NCBI GenBank assembly: GCA_017624675.1
Contig: JAGAMO010000006.1
Span: 1-64,000, forward strand
Direction of reading: 5' to 3'
DNA: 64,000 bases
Origin: Clostridia bacterium
GTDB taxonomy: Bacteria; Bacillota; Clostridia; Oscillospirales; Acutalibacteraceae
Shown: one piece after another, positions 1-6,690 of the stretch
Numbering within the stretch: the first letter of the stretch is position 1
Layout of the letters: the number at the start of each line of letters is the position of its first letter
Notes under the pieces: model-generated
What the model was told of the DNA's origin: nothing
The model's input: only the letters and a program-made list of their open reading frames with translations
Database searches by the model: none
Translations under genes and position numbers: made by a program

Positions 1-360
1 AATAATCGCCGCAATACTACTAATGACAAAGGGAACGAGAAACAAAAAAACAACCATCAAAATAATTTTTACATACAAAAGCTCGGTGAAGTTGCTAAAG
101 ATTTCCCAAACTCCATTCCAATACTTTTGGATAAAGGGAAGTGCGTTAAAGGCAATGAGCCTTTCGGGATTATCGTATACAGATACGCCCAAAGCACCCA
201 AAAAGAGAATCATTGAGTGAAGAGCAAACAAAACACTTCCAAGCGGTAAAACGATTTTTTTCGCAAGGACATTGGCACACATCTTTTTGTTTAACGCACA
301 GGCGTAGTCAACGGCTTCAGGAAAGTTTTCCGCTGTGATTTGTTTGATTCTATTAGACAT
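1..360 (-). CDS. Partial membrane protein, 3' end outside the window
   Basis: An open frame runs without a stop from an ATG at 358-360 to the window edge, giving 120 codons. An AAGGAGTG Shine-Dalgarno sits about 7 bases upstream of the start. The product begins MSNRIKQITAENFPEAVDYA, a soluble stretch of about 40 residues. Hydrophobic segments follow near residues 38-60 (LPLGSVLFALHSMILFLGAL) and 98-120 (LYVKIILMVVFLFLVPFVIS), so it is probably an integral membrane protein. I do not recognise a family from this fragment. The frame, ribosome-binding site and hydrophobicity make it a real gene; its function is unknown. Confidence 0.7.
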   Translation of the reverse strand, partial: MSNRIKQITAENFPEAVDYACALNKKMCANVLAKKIVLPLGSVLFALHSMILFLGALGVSVYDNPERLIAFNALPFIQKYWNGVWEIFSNFTELLYVKIILMVVFLFLVPFVISSIAAII

Positions 361-423
361 AAAATCACTCCTTTATTTTATTATACCATACCATTAATTT
401 AATGTAAATATTTTTGCAAATGA

Positions 424-567
424 CTGTGCCATATATTGACAGCAGCCGATGGGTTTGTTTTAGGTGTTGGCGCCAATATGTTCAAAATCGCAGGACCTGT
501 TATTGTTTACGGTACTGTGGCAAGTGTGATTTACGGAGTTATTTATTGGATAATGCAGATGTATTAG
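424..567 (+). pseudogene. 3' remnant of a membrane transporter gene
   Basis: A frame bounded by TGA at 421-423 and ending in TAG at 565-567 encodes a C-terminus-like membrane segment containing TAADGFVLGVGANMF and IAGPVIVYGTVASVIYGVIY. There is no start codon with a ribosome-binding site in frame. The piece looks like the last transmembrane helix of an ion-coupled transporter whose 5' part has been deleted. It ends just before a strong terminator hairpin, as an intact gene would. The exact family cannot be fixed from about 47 residues. A non-coding coincidence is possible but less likely given the glycine-rich helix composition. Confidence 0.45.
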
Positions 568-581
568 CAAAGGTATATTTT

Positions 582-625
582 AAAAACTGCGGCAGGGAGA
601 ATAACACCTCTCTGCCGCAGTTTTG
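582..625. terminator. Bidirectional rho-independent terminator
   Basis: The arms AAAACTGCGGCAG and CTGCCGCAGTTTT form a long GC-rich stem with a short loop, flanked by A and T runs. It lies between the transporter remnant and the convergent pnuC gene and can serve both. Confidence 0.85.
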
Positions 626-628
626 TTA

Positions 629-1303
629 TTATGCTGTTTGTCGCCGTTTCATTTGCCGCCAACTAATGTATCCATATATATCGTTGATAAAAAAGGCAAT
701 AAAACAAACCACCACAGAGATATATTTGGTATCATAAATACTTGCCATAATCCACAAAACAATTAGAACCATATCATTGGCGGCGTATGCTAATGCAAAT
801 GTCGGACATCTGCGAAAGGTTAAATATACGGCGAGAAAACTTGTTGTTACAGATATTGTGCTTGGAACAATATTTACCGTATTAAAATAGTTCAATATAA
901 AATAGAATACAACAGTAACGACAATTGTGAGTAACCACATTAGTATTTGTTCTTTTTTACTGATGCTATTAACCCTAACCTCTGCTTTGTTTCCTTTATA
1001 TGGATTTCTAAGCCAAGAGATTAAAGCAACAAATGCCATCGGCATAGTCATTCCAAGATAGGTAATCATTTCGCCATAATAAGCAAAAGTAAAGGAAATA
1101 ATACCGTATAACAAACTGAAAACTATCATTAGTGCTTGACCTATAGGATTTCCTTTTGCATTAAATATTAAGGATGTTACACCAATCAGAGAAGCCACCA
1201 ATGTTAAATAACTTCCTCGGTCAAAAACATAAAAAGACATTGTTATAAAAAGAACCGATACCGACCATAATACAATCTCAATCTTAGAAAAATAGTTACG
1301 CAT
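629..1303 (-). CDS. pnuC: PnuC-family nicotinamide riboside transporter
   Basis: A predicted integral membrane protein of 225 residues with about seven hydrophobic segments, matching the PnuC family that takes up nicotinamide riboside (or a related vitamin) by facilitated diffusion for NAD synthesis. The segment ALISWLRNPYKG near the middle resembles the PnuC signature, and the C-terminus IYGYISWRQMKRR carries the late aromatic/basic motif of the family. The start is taken as the ATG at 1303. The best GGAGG lies about 13 bases upstream, an unusually long gap. A structured leader of about 115 bases precedes the gene, suggesting control at RNA level. Substrate is inferred; related PnuT or PnuX proteins carry thiamine or riboflavin. 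Confidence 0.8.
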   Translation of the reverse strand: MRNYFSKIEIVLWSVSVLFITMSFYVFDRGSYLTLVASLIGVTSLIFNAKGNPIGQALMIVFSLLYGIISFTFAYYGEMITYLGMTMPMAFVALISWLRNPYKGNKAEVRVNSISKKEQILMWLLTIVVTVVFYFILNYFNTVNIVPSTISVTTSFLAVYLTFRRCPTFALAYAANDMVLIVLWIMASIYDTKYISVVVCFIAFFINDIYGYISWRQMKRRQTA

Positions 1304-1430
1304 GATTTTTATATAGACCTCCAAAAAAATAAGCATGCGCAAACACATCTTCTAAGACCTAACGATGTGTAAACGAATGCTAATGCATTTCACTACCCGG
1401 TGGCAGTAATATTTTGTTTTTTTAATTATA
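1304..1430 (-). promoter_or_regulatory. pnuC promoter -10 and structured 5' leader
   Basis: On the minus strand a TATAAT lies at 1425-1430 with only a weak -35. The transcript leader would be about 115 bases. It contains a hairpin with arms ACACATC (minus strand, at 1364-1370) and GATGTGT (1343-1349), extended by GCAT/ATGC and CG/CG pairs across small internal bulges. A second, smaller hairpin lies around 1395-1412 (ACTGCC/GGTAGT). The SD GGAGG follows the large stem. I could not match it to a riboswitch class from memory; NAD-type leaders are known upstream of pnuC genes, so one is plausible. Confidence 0.45.
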
Positions 1431-1577
1431 ACACAAATATAGAAAGAAAACCATATAAATTTCAAAAAATTATCCCCTTAATTATATCATAAACCCAAAT
1501 TAATGTAAACGTTTTTTAACCTTAGGCGATAATGAATAGAACAAACTAAACGGAAAATAATATTTTCAGGTGATTTA

Positions 1578-2252
1578 ATGATTTCAATAATTATAAGAAC
1601 ACTTATATTATATACCGTTCTTACCTTAGGCATTAGGCTTATGGGCAAAAGGCAAATCGGTGATATGCAACCAAATGAATTGGTCGTTACCCTTGTTATT
1701 TCCGAAATTGCCGCAATACCCTTGCAAGACAGCAATCAACCTGTATTAAACGGTATTTGCTCCATCTTCGTTCTTGTGGTATTAGAGATTTCACTTTCTG
1801 CCTTGGCTATGAAAAATATGGCTGTAAGGCGGCTTATGAGCGGTCAGTCGGTTATTATTATTGAAAACGGCAAAATAGTTCAGTCGGCAATGAAAAAGGT
1901 TAGAATGACAATTTTAGACCTAGTTGAACTTCTTAGAAGTCAGGATGTTTTCGATATTAATGATGTTGCCTTCGCAGTGCTTGAGGTCAACGGAGATTTA
2001 AGTGTTTTACTTAAAGCACACAAGCAAACCCTTACACCTAAAGACATTGACCTGACACCAAAACCCGCCACTCTCCCGTTTCCTATTATCAGTGATGGAA
2101 AGGTTTTAAAGGAGACTTGCAAGGCTTTTGATATTTCAAATAAAGAATTAATGCTTTATTTAGAGAGAGAACGCATTAAAATGAACGATATATTTTTAAT
2201 GACTATTGACAAGGACAAGAAATATGAGATTATAAGGAAAAGTGATAAATAA
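1578..2252 (+). CDS. DUF421 (YetF/YcaP-like) membrane protein
   Basis: A 224-residue protein with three N-terminal transmembrane segments (roughly residues 5-20, 35-50 and 58-78). It carries the family signature GKRQIGDMQPNELVVTLVIS and a soluble C-terminal domain starting near residue 85 (MSGQSVIIIENGKIV). This is the DUF421/YetF architecture, common in Bacillus and Clostridia and sometimes linked to spores or the envelope; its biochemical function is not established. The start follows AGGTGA. The stop overlaps the next start as TAATG, so it is translationally coupled to the DUF4363 gene. Confidence 0.85.
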   Translation: MISIIIRTLILYTVLTLGIRLMGKRQIGDMQPNELVVTLVISEIAAIPLQDSNQPVLNGICSIFVLVVLEISLSALAMKNMAVRRLMSGQSVIIIENGKIVQSAMKKVRMTILDLVELLRSQDVFDINDVAFAVLEVNGDLSVLLKAHKQTLTPKDIDLTPKPATLPFPIISDGKVLKETCKAFDISNKELMLYLERERIKMNDIFLMTIDKDKKYEIIRKSDK

Positions 2253-2626
2253 TGAAGCGTCTTATAGCGGCAGGAGTGCTGACTGTTATAATTGCAATCA
2301 TACATTTTAGCGGCACTATATATATTAAAAATGTAATAGATGAAGCAAATACGCTTTTAGCCGAGTGCGTAACCGAATACAGTGAAAATTCTTCCCCGAA
2401 AGAAAAAGCAGTAGAGCTTGAAGAATATTGGAGTGAGCGAGAAAGTTATCTTTCAATTTTTGCGCATCACGACAACATTGATGAAATTGAAAGCGCAATT
2501 AACTCACTTGTGGTTTATTCATCTACCGAAAACAGTGAAATTTTTTATGAATATTCAGGTACAGTCAAGACGCTTTTGCATCAACTTTTAGAGGACAACT
2601 CCTTTAGTATGCACAGTATTCTATAA
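2252..2626 (+). CDS. DUF4363 family protein
   Basis: A 124-residue protein with one N-terminal hydrophobic anchor (residues 4-25) and an acidic helical remainder predicted outside the membrane, matching the DUF4363 family. It overlaps the DUF421 gene by one base (TAATG). The pairing of DUF421 and DUF4363 genes recurs in Clostridia, which suggests their products act together at the membrane. No catalytic motif is visible. Confidence 0.75.
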   Translation: MKRLIAAGVLTVIIAIIHFSGTIYIKNVIDEANTLLAECVTEYSENSSPKEKAVELEEYWSERESYLSIFAHHDNIDEIESAINSLVVYSSTENSEIFYEYSGTVKTLLHQLLEDNSFSMHSIL

Positions 2627-2663
2627 ATATTCAAACATTTTGCATATTTATGCTAAACAAAGG

Positions 2664-2692
2664 TTGACTTTTGCAAAATAAAGTGATATAAT
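2664..2692 (+). promoter_or_regulatory. Promoter of the amino-acid ABC operon
   Basis: TTGACT at 2664-2669 and TATAAT at 2687-2692, spaced by exactly 17 bases; transcription would start about 25 bases before the binding-protein start. Confidence 0.8.
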
Positions 2693-2724
2693 TTTCTCAA
2701 TAACTTTTAGAGGAGATTTTACTT

Positions 2725-3531
2725 ATGAAAACTTTCACAAAAATTTTTGCATTAGTTTTAGCAATTTGCATGTGCCTTTGCTTTGCAGGTTGCGGTGAGA
2801 AAGCTGATACCGTTAAAATCGGCGTTCAAACAACCACTACTGGCGATATTTACGCTTCGGGCGATTTTGGTGAAGACGCTGTTACCCGTTATGACAACGG
2901 CGCTGCTGCTGTTGAGGCTTTAAAGACCGGCAAGGTTGACTGCGTTATTATTGATAACGAACCTGCTAAATCTTTCGTTGCAGCAAACGACGGCTTGAAG
3001 ATTCTCGATACTGAATATGCTAACGAGGATTATGCTATCTGCTTCAAAAAAGGTAGTGATATGAAAGAAAAAGTTGACAACGCTTTAAAGGATTTAATTG
3101 CTGACGGTTCTGTTAAAGCTATTGTTGACAAATACATCAACGGCACCGATGCTGAGCTTGTAGGTGTTCCCGTAGAGAAGGTTGACACTGATAAGCCCGA
3201 CCTTATCATGGCTACAAATGCTGAATTCCCTCCCTATGAGTACATTGACGGCGACAACTACTACGGTATTGACGTTGAGGTTGCTAAGATTATTGCTGAC
3301 AAGTTAGGTTATGACCTTGTTATTGAGAACGTTGCTTTCGACTCCATCATCCCCGGTGTTCAAAGTGGCAAGTACACAATGGGTATGGCTGGTATGACAG
3401 TTACCGACGAGAGACTTGAAAAGGTTGACTTCTCTTCAAGCTATGCTACCGGTATTCAGGTTGTAATTATCAAAGAAGAAGGCGGCAAAATCAAAACATT
3501 TGAAGATTTAGAGAAGTACATTCTTTCCTAA
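2725..3531 (+). CDS. Amino-acid ABC transporter binding lipoprotein, circularly permuted
   Basis: A 268-residue lipoprotein (signal peptide with Cys23 in FAGC) of the family 3 solute-binding fold, which captures polar amino acids for the ABC transporter encoded downstream. In the usual family order, lobe I (TNAEFPPYEY...GMTVTDERLEKVDFS) comes first and lobe II (KIGVQ.GTTGD...YDNG..AVEALKTGKVDCVIID) second. Here the order is reversed. VKIGVQ starts at about residue 30, the lobe II return segment (EYANEDYAICFKKG) lies near 96-109, and the lobe I opening DLIMATNAEFPPYEY appears only near residue 157. The protein ends at the hinge sequence (KTFEDLEKYILS) that normally leads into lobe II. All motifs look intact, so this is a circular permutation rather than a truncation. 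Confidence 0.9.
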   Translation: MKTFTKIFALVLAICMCLCFAGCGEKADTVKIGVQTTTTGDIYASGDFGEDAVTRYDNGAAAVEALKTGKVDCVIIDNEPAKSFVAANDGLKILDTEYANEDYAICFKKGSDMKEKVDNALKDLIADGSVKAIVDKYINGTDAELVGVPVEKVDTDKPDLIMATNAEFPPYEYIDGDNYYGIDVEVAKIIADKLGYDLVIENVAFDSIIPGVQSGKYTMGMAGMTVTDERLEKVDFSSSYATGIQVVIIKEEGGKIKTFEDLEKYILS

Positions 3532-3553
3532 TTAAATTTTAGTTTATGCTTTG

Positions 3554-3579
3554 CGGGGCGTTTCATTTCGCCCCGTTTT
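3554..3579 (+). terminator. Intra-operon terminator or attenuator
   Basis: CGGGGCG at 3554-3560 pairs with CGCCCCG at 3569-3575, followed by TTTT. It lies between the binding-protein and permease genes. Partial termination here would give more binding protein than permease, as is common in ABC operons. Confidence 0.75.
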
Positions 3580-3608
3580 CTTATGTTTTTAATGAAAGGA
3601 GATTAAAC

Positions 3609-4331
3609 GTGTCAGAATTTTTTCAAGAATTCAAACGGGTTATGTTTGAAAATAACCGTTTTGACTTTATATTAGACGGTCTTAAAAACACCTTTTTAAT
3701 TACACTCGGCTCCCTTATTTTAGGTATTGCGCTGGGTGTTATTGTTGCAATTATTCGTTCTACATACGACAAGAATAAATTGCATCTTCAAAAAAACGGA
3801 GGTATCTCATATTACCTGTTTTCGTTTTTTAATGCCATTTGCCAATTATATTTAACCGTAATCCGTGGAACACCTGTTGTAGTGCAATTGATGATTTTCT
3901 ATTTCATAATCTTTGCTTCTACCGACAACGGTGTTTTGGTTGCAACCTTTGCTTTCGGTATAAACTCGGGCGCATATGTTGCAGAAATTTTCAGAAGCGG
4001 AATTATGGCAGTTGATAACGGACAGTTTGAGGCTGGTCGTTCTTTAGGTCTTAATTACATTCAAACAATGATATACATTGTTGTTCCCCAAATGTTTAAG
4101 GTTGTTCTTCCCACCCTTTGCAACGAATTTATTGTATTGCTTAAAGAGACCTCGGTTGCGGGTTATGTTGGCGTTATCGACCTTACAAAAGCGGGAAATA
4201 CTATCGCAGGCAGAACATTCTCCTACTTTATCCCTTTAATTTCGGTTGCGGTGATATATCTTGTTGTTGTAATAATTCTTACAAAGCTTGTTGGAATGTT
4301 AGAGAGGAGGCTTCGTAACAGTGACCACTAA
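3609..4331 (+). CDS. Polar amino-acid ABC transporter permease
   Basis: A membrane permease of the HisM/GlnP type, about 240 residues with five or six transmembrane helices. [19 protein letters not shown] is the typical N-terminal signature, [16 protein letters not shown] lies near the middle, and [17 protein letters not shown] is the EAA loop that contacts the ATPase. I place the start at a GTG at 3609, seven bases after AAAGGAG; the upstream in-frame ATG at 3546 would run through the terminator hairpin and has no ribosome-binding site. It overlaps the ATPase gene by 11 bases. One permease gene implies a homodimeric channel. Confidence 0.9.
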   Translation: MSEFFQEFKRVMFENNRFDFILDGLKNTFLITLGSLILGIALGVIVAIIRSTYDKNKLHLQKNGGISYYLFSFFNAICQLYLTVIRGTPVVVQLMIFYFIIFASTDNGVLVATFAFGINSGAYVAEIFRSGIMAVDNGQFEAGRSLGLNYIQTMIYIVVPQMFKVVLPTLCNEFIVLLKETSVAGYVGVIDLTKAGNTIAGRTFSYFIPLISVAVIYLVVVIILTKLVGMLERRLRNSDH

Positions 4332-5061
4332 TGAAACACTTATTAAGGTAGAGGGACTGAAAAAAGCCTTCGGCAAAGTTGAGGTTTTAAAAGGCATAAA
4401 TATTGACATTAAAAAGGGCGAGGTTGTGGTTATTATCGGACCTTCAGGTTGCGGTAAATCAACCTTTTTAAGAACATTAAACCTCTTAGAGGAACCTACA
4501 GGCGGCCATATTTATTTCGAGGGAACAGATATCACAAGTAAAAGCGCGAACATCAACCTCCACCGCCAAAAAATCGGTATGGTTTTCCAACAGTTCAACC
4601 TTTTCCCCCATATGACCATACTCAAGAATATGACCTTGGCACCTATGAAGCTTTTAAAGGTTTCGAAAGAAGATGCCGAAAAACGCGCTTTAGAATTATT
4701 AGAGCGTGTGGGATTGGCTGACAGAGCAGACTCTTACCCCGCACAGCTTTCGGGCGGACAGAAACAGAGAGTTGCCATTGTTCGCGCACTTTGTATGCAA
4801 CCTGATGTTATGCTATTTGACGAGCCTACAAGTGCGCTTGACCCTGAAATGGTTGGCGAGGTTTTAGAGGTTATGAAAAACCTTGCAAACGAGGGTATGA
4901 CCATGGCGATTGTCACTCACGAAATGGGATTTGCCCGTGAGGTTGCTGACCGAGTTATATTTATTGATGAGGGAGTTATTGCCGAAGAAGGCACACCCGA
5001 AGAAATATTCAAAAATCCAAAAAGCGACCGACTCAAGGATTTCTTAGGAAAGGTGTTATAA
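4321..5061 (+). CDS. Polar amino-acid ABC transporter ATPase (GlnQ-like)
   Basis: A 246-residue ATPase that powers amino-acid import. It shows Walker [10 protein letters not shown] (residues 40-48), the Q-loop [11 protein letters not shown], the signature [15 protein letters not shown], Walker [15 protein letters not shown] and the switch histidine in IVTHEMGFA, so it should be active. The start is a GTG inside the end of the permease gene, giving translational coupling. The pyrophosphatase gene follows after 3 bases. The GlnQ/HisP family match is strong; the amino acid carried is not known. Confidence 0.93.
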   Translation: MTTNETLIKVEGLKKAFGKVEVLKGINIDIKKGEVVVIIGPSGCGKSTFLRTLNLLEEPTGGHIYFEGTDITSKSANINLHRQKIGMVFQQFNLFPHMTILKNMTLAPMKLLKVSKEDAEKRALELLERVGLADRADSYPAQLSGGQKQRVAIVRALCMQPDVMLFDEPTSALDPEMVGEVLEVMKNLANEGMTMAIVTHEMGFAREVADRVIFIDEGVIAEEGTPEEIFKNPKSDRLKDFLGKVL

Positions 5062-5064
5062 TTT

Positions 5065-5595
5065 ATGTCTAACATTTGGCACGATATTAATCCTGAAAGA
5101 ATAAAACCTGACGATTTTATAAGCGTTATCGAAATTCCAAAATACTCCAAGAAAAAGTATGAGTTAGACAAGGAAACAGGTTTTATTATACTTGACCGAA
5201 TTCTTTACACATCTACCCACTACCCCGCTAACTACGGCTTTATCCCCCGTACCTACGGCGACGATAACGACCCGTTAGATGTTCTTTTGCTTTGCTCTGA
5301 AACATTAGAGCCGTTAACATTAGCCCGTGCTTATCCTATAGGCGTTATGACTATGATAGACAACGGAAGTAACGATGAAAAGATAATCGCTATCCCCTTT
5401 AACGACCCAACCTATAACAATTACCACGATATAGATGAGCTACCTGCCCACATTTTTGATGAAATGATGCACTTTTTCAAGGTTTACAAGCACCTTGAAA
5501 ACAAGCAAACAGCAGTTAAGGAAATTAAAGGCCGTGAAGATGCTATTAAGATTATTGAGTCAGCAATGGAAAACTACAACAGAAAATTTGGATAA
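5065..5595 (+). CDS. ppa: Inorganic pyrophosphatase, family I
   Basis: A 176-residue soluble pyrophosphatase that hydrolyses PPi to phosphate. The PPase signature DDNDPLDVL (near residue 66) carries the metal-binding aspartates. The upstream YELDKETGFIILDR and YPANYGFIPRTYGDD are the usual substrate-pocket segments, and the length fits prokaryotic family I enzymes. It begins 3 bases after the ABC ATPase gene and is followed by a strong terminator, so it is read as the last gene of that operon. Many Clostridia rely on family II or membrane pyrophosphatases, but this is clearly family I. Confidence 0.93.
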   Translation: MSNIWHDINPERIKPDDFISVIEIPKYSKKKYELDKETGFIILDRILYTSTHYPANYGFIPRTYGDDNDPLDVLLLCSETLEPLTLARAYPIGVMTMIDNGSNDEKIIAIPFNDPTYNNYHDIDELPAHIFDEMMHFFKVYKHLENKQTAVKEIKGREDAIKIIESAMENYNRKFG

Positions 5596-5600
5596 ACTAA

Positions 5601-5637
5601 AAACCGCGGTACAAAACACCGCGGTTTAATTTTTTTT
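5601..5637 (+). terminator. Rho-independent terminator after ppa
   Basis: AAACCGCGGT and ACCGCGGTTT form a ten-pair stem with a seven-base loop, followed by a run of T from 5630. Confidence 0.9.
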
Positions 5638-5651
5638 AAAAATAAGACTTT

Positions 5652-5681
5652 TTTCACGCATTTTTTCACCCTTCTTATAAT
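5652..5681 (+). promoter_or_regulatory. Probable promoter of the S1-domain gene
   Basis: TATAAT at 5676-5681 is perfect; the -35 (TTTCAC at about 5652) is weak. It lies 54 bases before the start codon. Confidence 0.5.
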
Positions 5682-5734
5682 ATACTTTTTATGGAGATTA
5701 ATTCCAAAGGATTAAATAGAAAGGTGAATTAATA

Positions 5735-6652
5735 ATGAATGAATTTTATCCAGAGGGTCTTAAAACCGAAAACAAAAGAAGTATTATCACAACAGCTGTT
5801 TTAGCCGAGGCAAAGGTACAGCAAACTGTTATGGAAGCGCCCGTAATTATGTGTGATGCGTCCCATAATTTAATCGTGAATTTGGGTTGTATGAGAGGAA
5901 TTATTCCAAGAAATGAGGGTGCATTAGGTATTGAGGACGGCACCACAAGAGATATTGCCTTGATTTCACGTGTCGGCAAACCTGTAAGCTTTATCGTTAC
6001 GGGTTTCAGCGAAGATAAGAACGGCAAACCCTACGCCCTACTATCACGCAAAGCCGCTCAAAAATTATGTCTTGACCACATCTTGAACAATAAAAAGGTC
6101 GGCGACATAATTGACGCTAAAATTACCCATTTTGAAAACTTTGGCGCTTTTTGCGATATAGGTTGCGGAAATATTGCACTTTTGCCTATAGATTCAATAT
6201 CAGTTTCTCGTATTTCCCACCCAAAAGACCGTTTTTATTTAGGAGAAAATATAAAAGCAGTTATCAAGAATATTGCTTCCGACGGCAAAATAACCCTTTC
6301 CCATAAAGAACTTTTAGGCACTTGGGAGGAAAATGCCTGTATGTTTTCAGCGGGTCAAACGGTTACGGGTGTTGTGAGAAGTGTTGAAGACTATGGCATT
6401 TTTGTTGAAATAACACCTAATCTTGCAGGTTTAGCAGAGCCTAGAGTTGGCACACAAATCGGTCAACAAGCAAGTGTTTATATAAAAAGCATTATCCCTG
6501 AAAAAATGAAAATCAAACTTATAATTATTGATAGTTTTGACACAGGTTACACGCCTCAGCTAAATTATTTCTATTCGGGCAATAACATTCTTCAATGGGA
6601 CTATTCACCAAAAGACTGTCAAAAACAAATCACAAGCAGATTTTGCTCATAA
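5735..6652 (+). CDS. S1 RNA-binding domain protein
   Basis: A 305-residue protein related to ribosomal protein S1. After an N-terminal S1-like region (about 35-110, DASHNLIVNLGCMRGIIPRNE), a clear S1 domain spans roughly 120-190 (VGDIIDAKITHFENFGAFCDIGCGNIALLPIDSIS). Another follows at about 205-270 (GQTVTGVVRSVEDYGIFVEITPNLAGLAE). It probably binds single-stranded RNA and affects translation or RNA handling. It is shorter than E. coli S1 and resembles the short S1-like proteins of Clostridia. It stands as a single-gene unit between two terminators. The last domain is less typical, and the C-terminal 25 residues are unrelated to S1. Confidence 0.8.
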   Translation: MNEFYPEGLKTENKRSIITTAVLAEAKVQQTVMEAPVIMCDASHNLIVNLGCMRGIIPRNEGALGIEDGTTRDIALISRVGKPVSFIVTGFSEDKNGKPYALLSRKAAQKLCLDHILNNKKVGDIIDAKITHFENFGAFCDIGCGNIALLPIDSISVSRISHPKDRFYLGENIKAVIKNIASDGKITLSHKELLGTWEENACMFSAGQTVTGVVRSVEDYGIFVEITPNLAGLAEPRVGTQIGQQASVYIKSIIPEKMKIKLIIIDSFDTGYTPQLNYFYSGNNILQWDYSPKDCQKQITSRFCS

Positions 6653-6659
6653 TAGTTAT

Positions 6660-6690
6660 AATTAAAGCTCCCGAAAGGGAGCTTTAATTA
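6660..6690. terminator. Bidirectional terminator between convergent genes
   Basis: TAATTAAAGCTCCC and GGGAGCTTTAATTA pair around a GAAA tetraloop. The stem overlaps the stop codon of the convergent yfhO-like gene at 6688-6690. Confidence 0.85.

Noticed and set aside
414-737. 107-residue ORF on the plus strand
   Set aside because: It starts in another frame of the transporter remnant, crosses the terminator and overlaps pnuC; its composition (many Cys, Arg, Tyr) is not protein-like.
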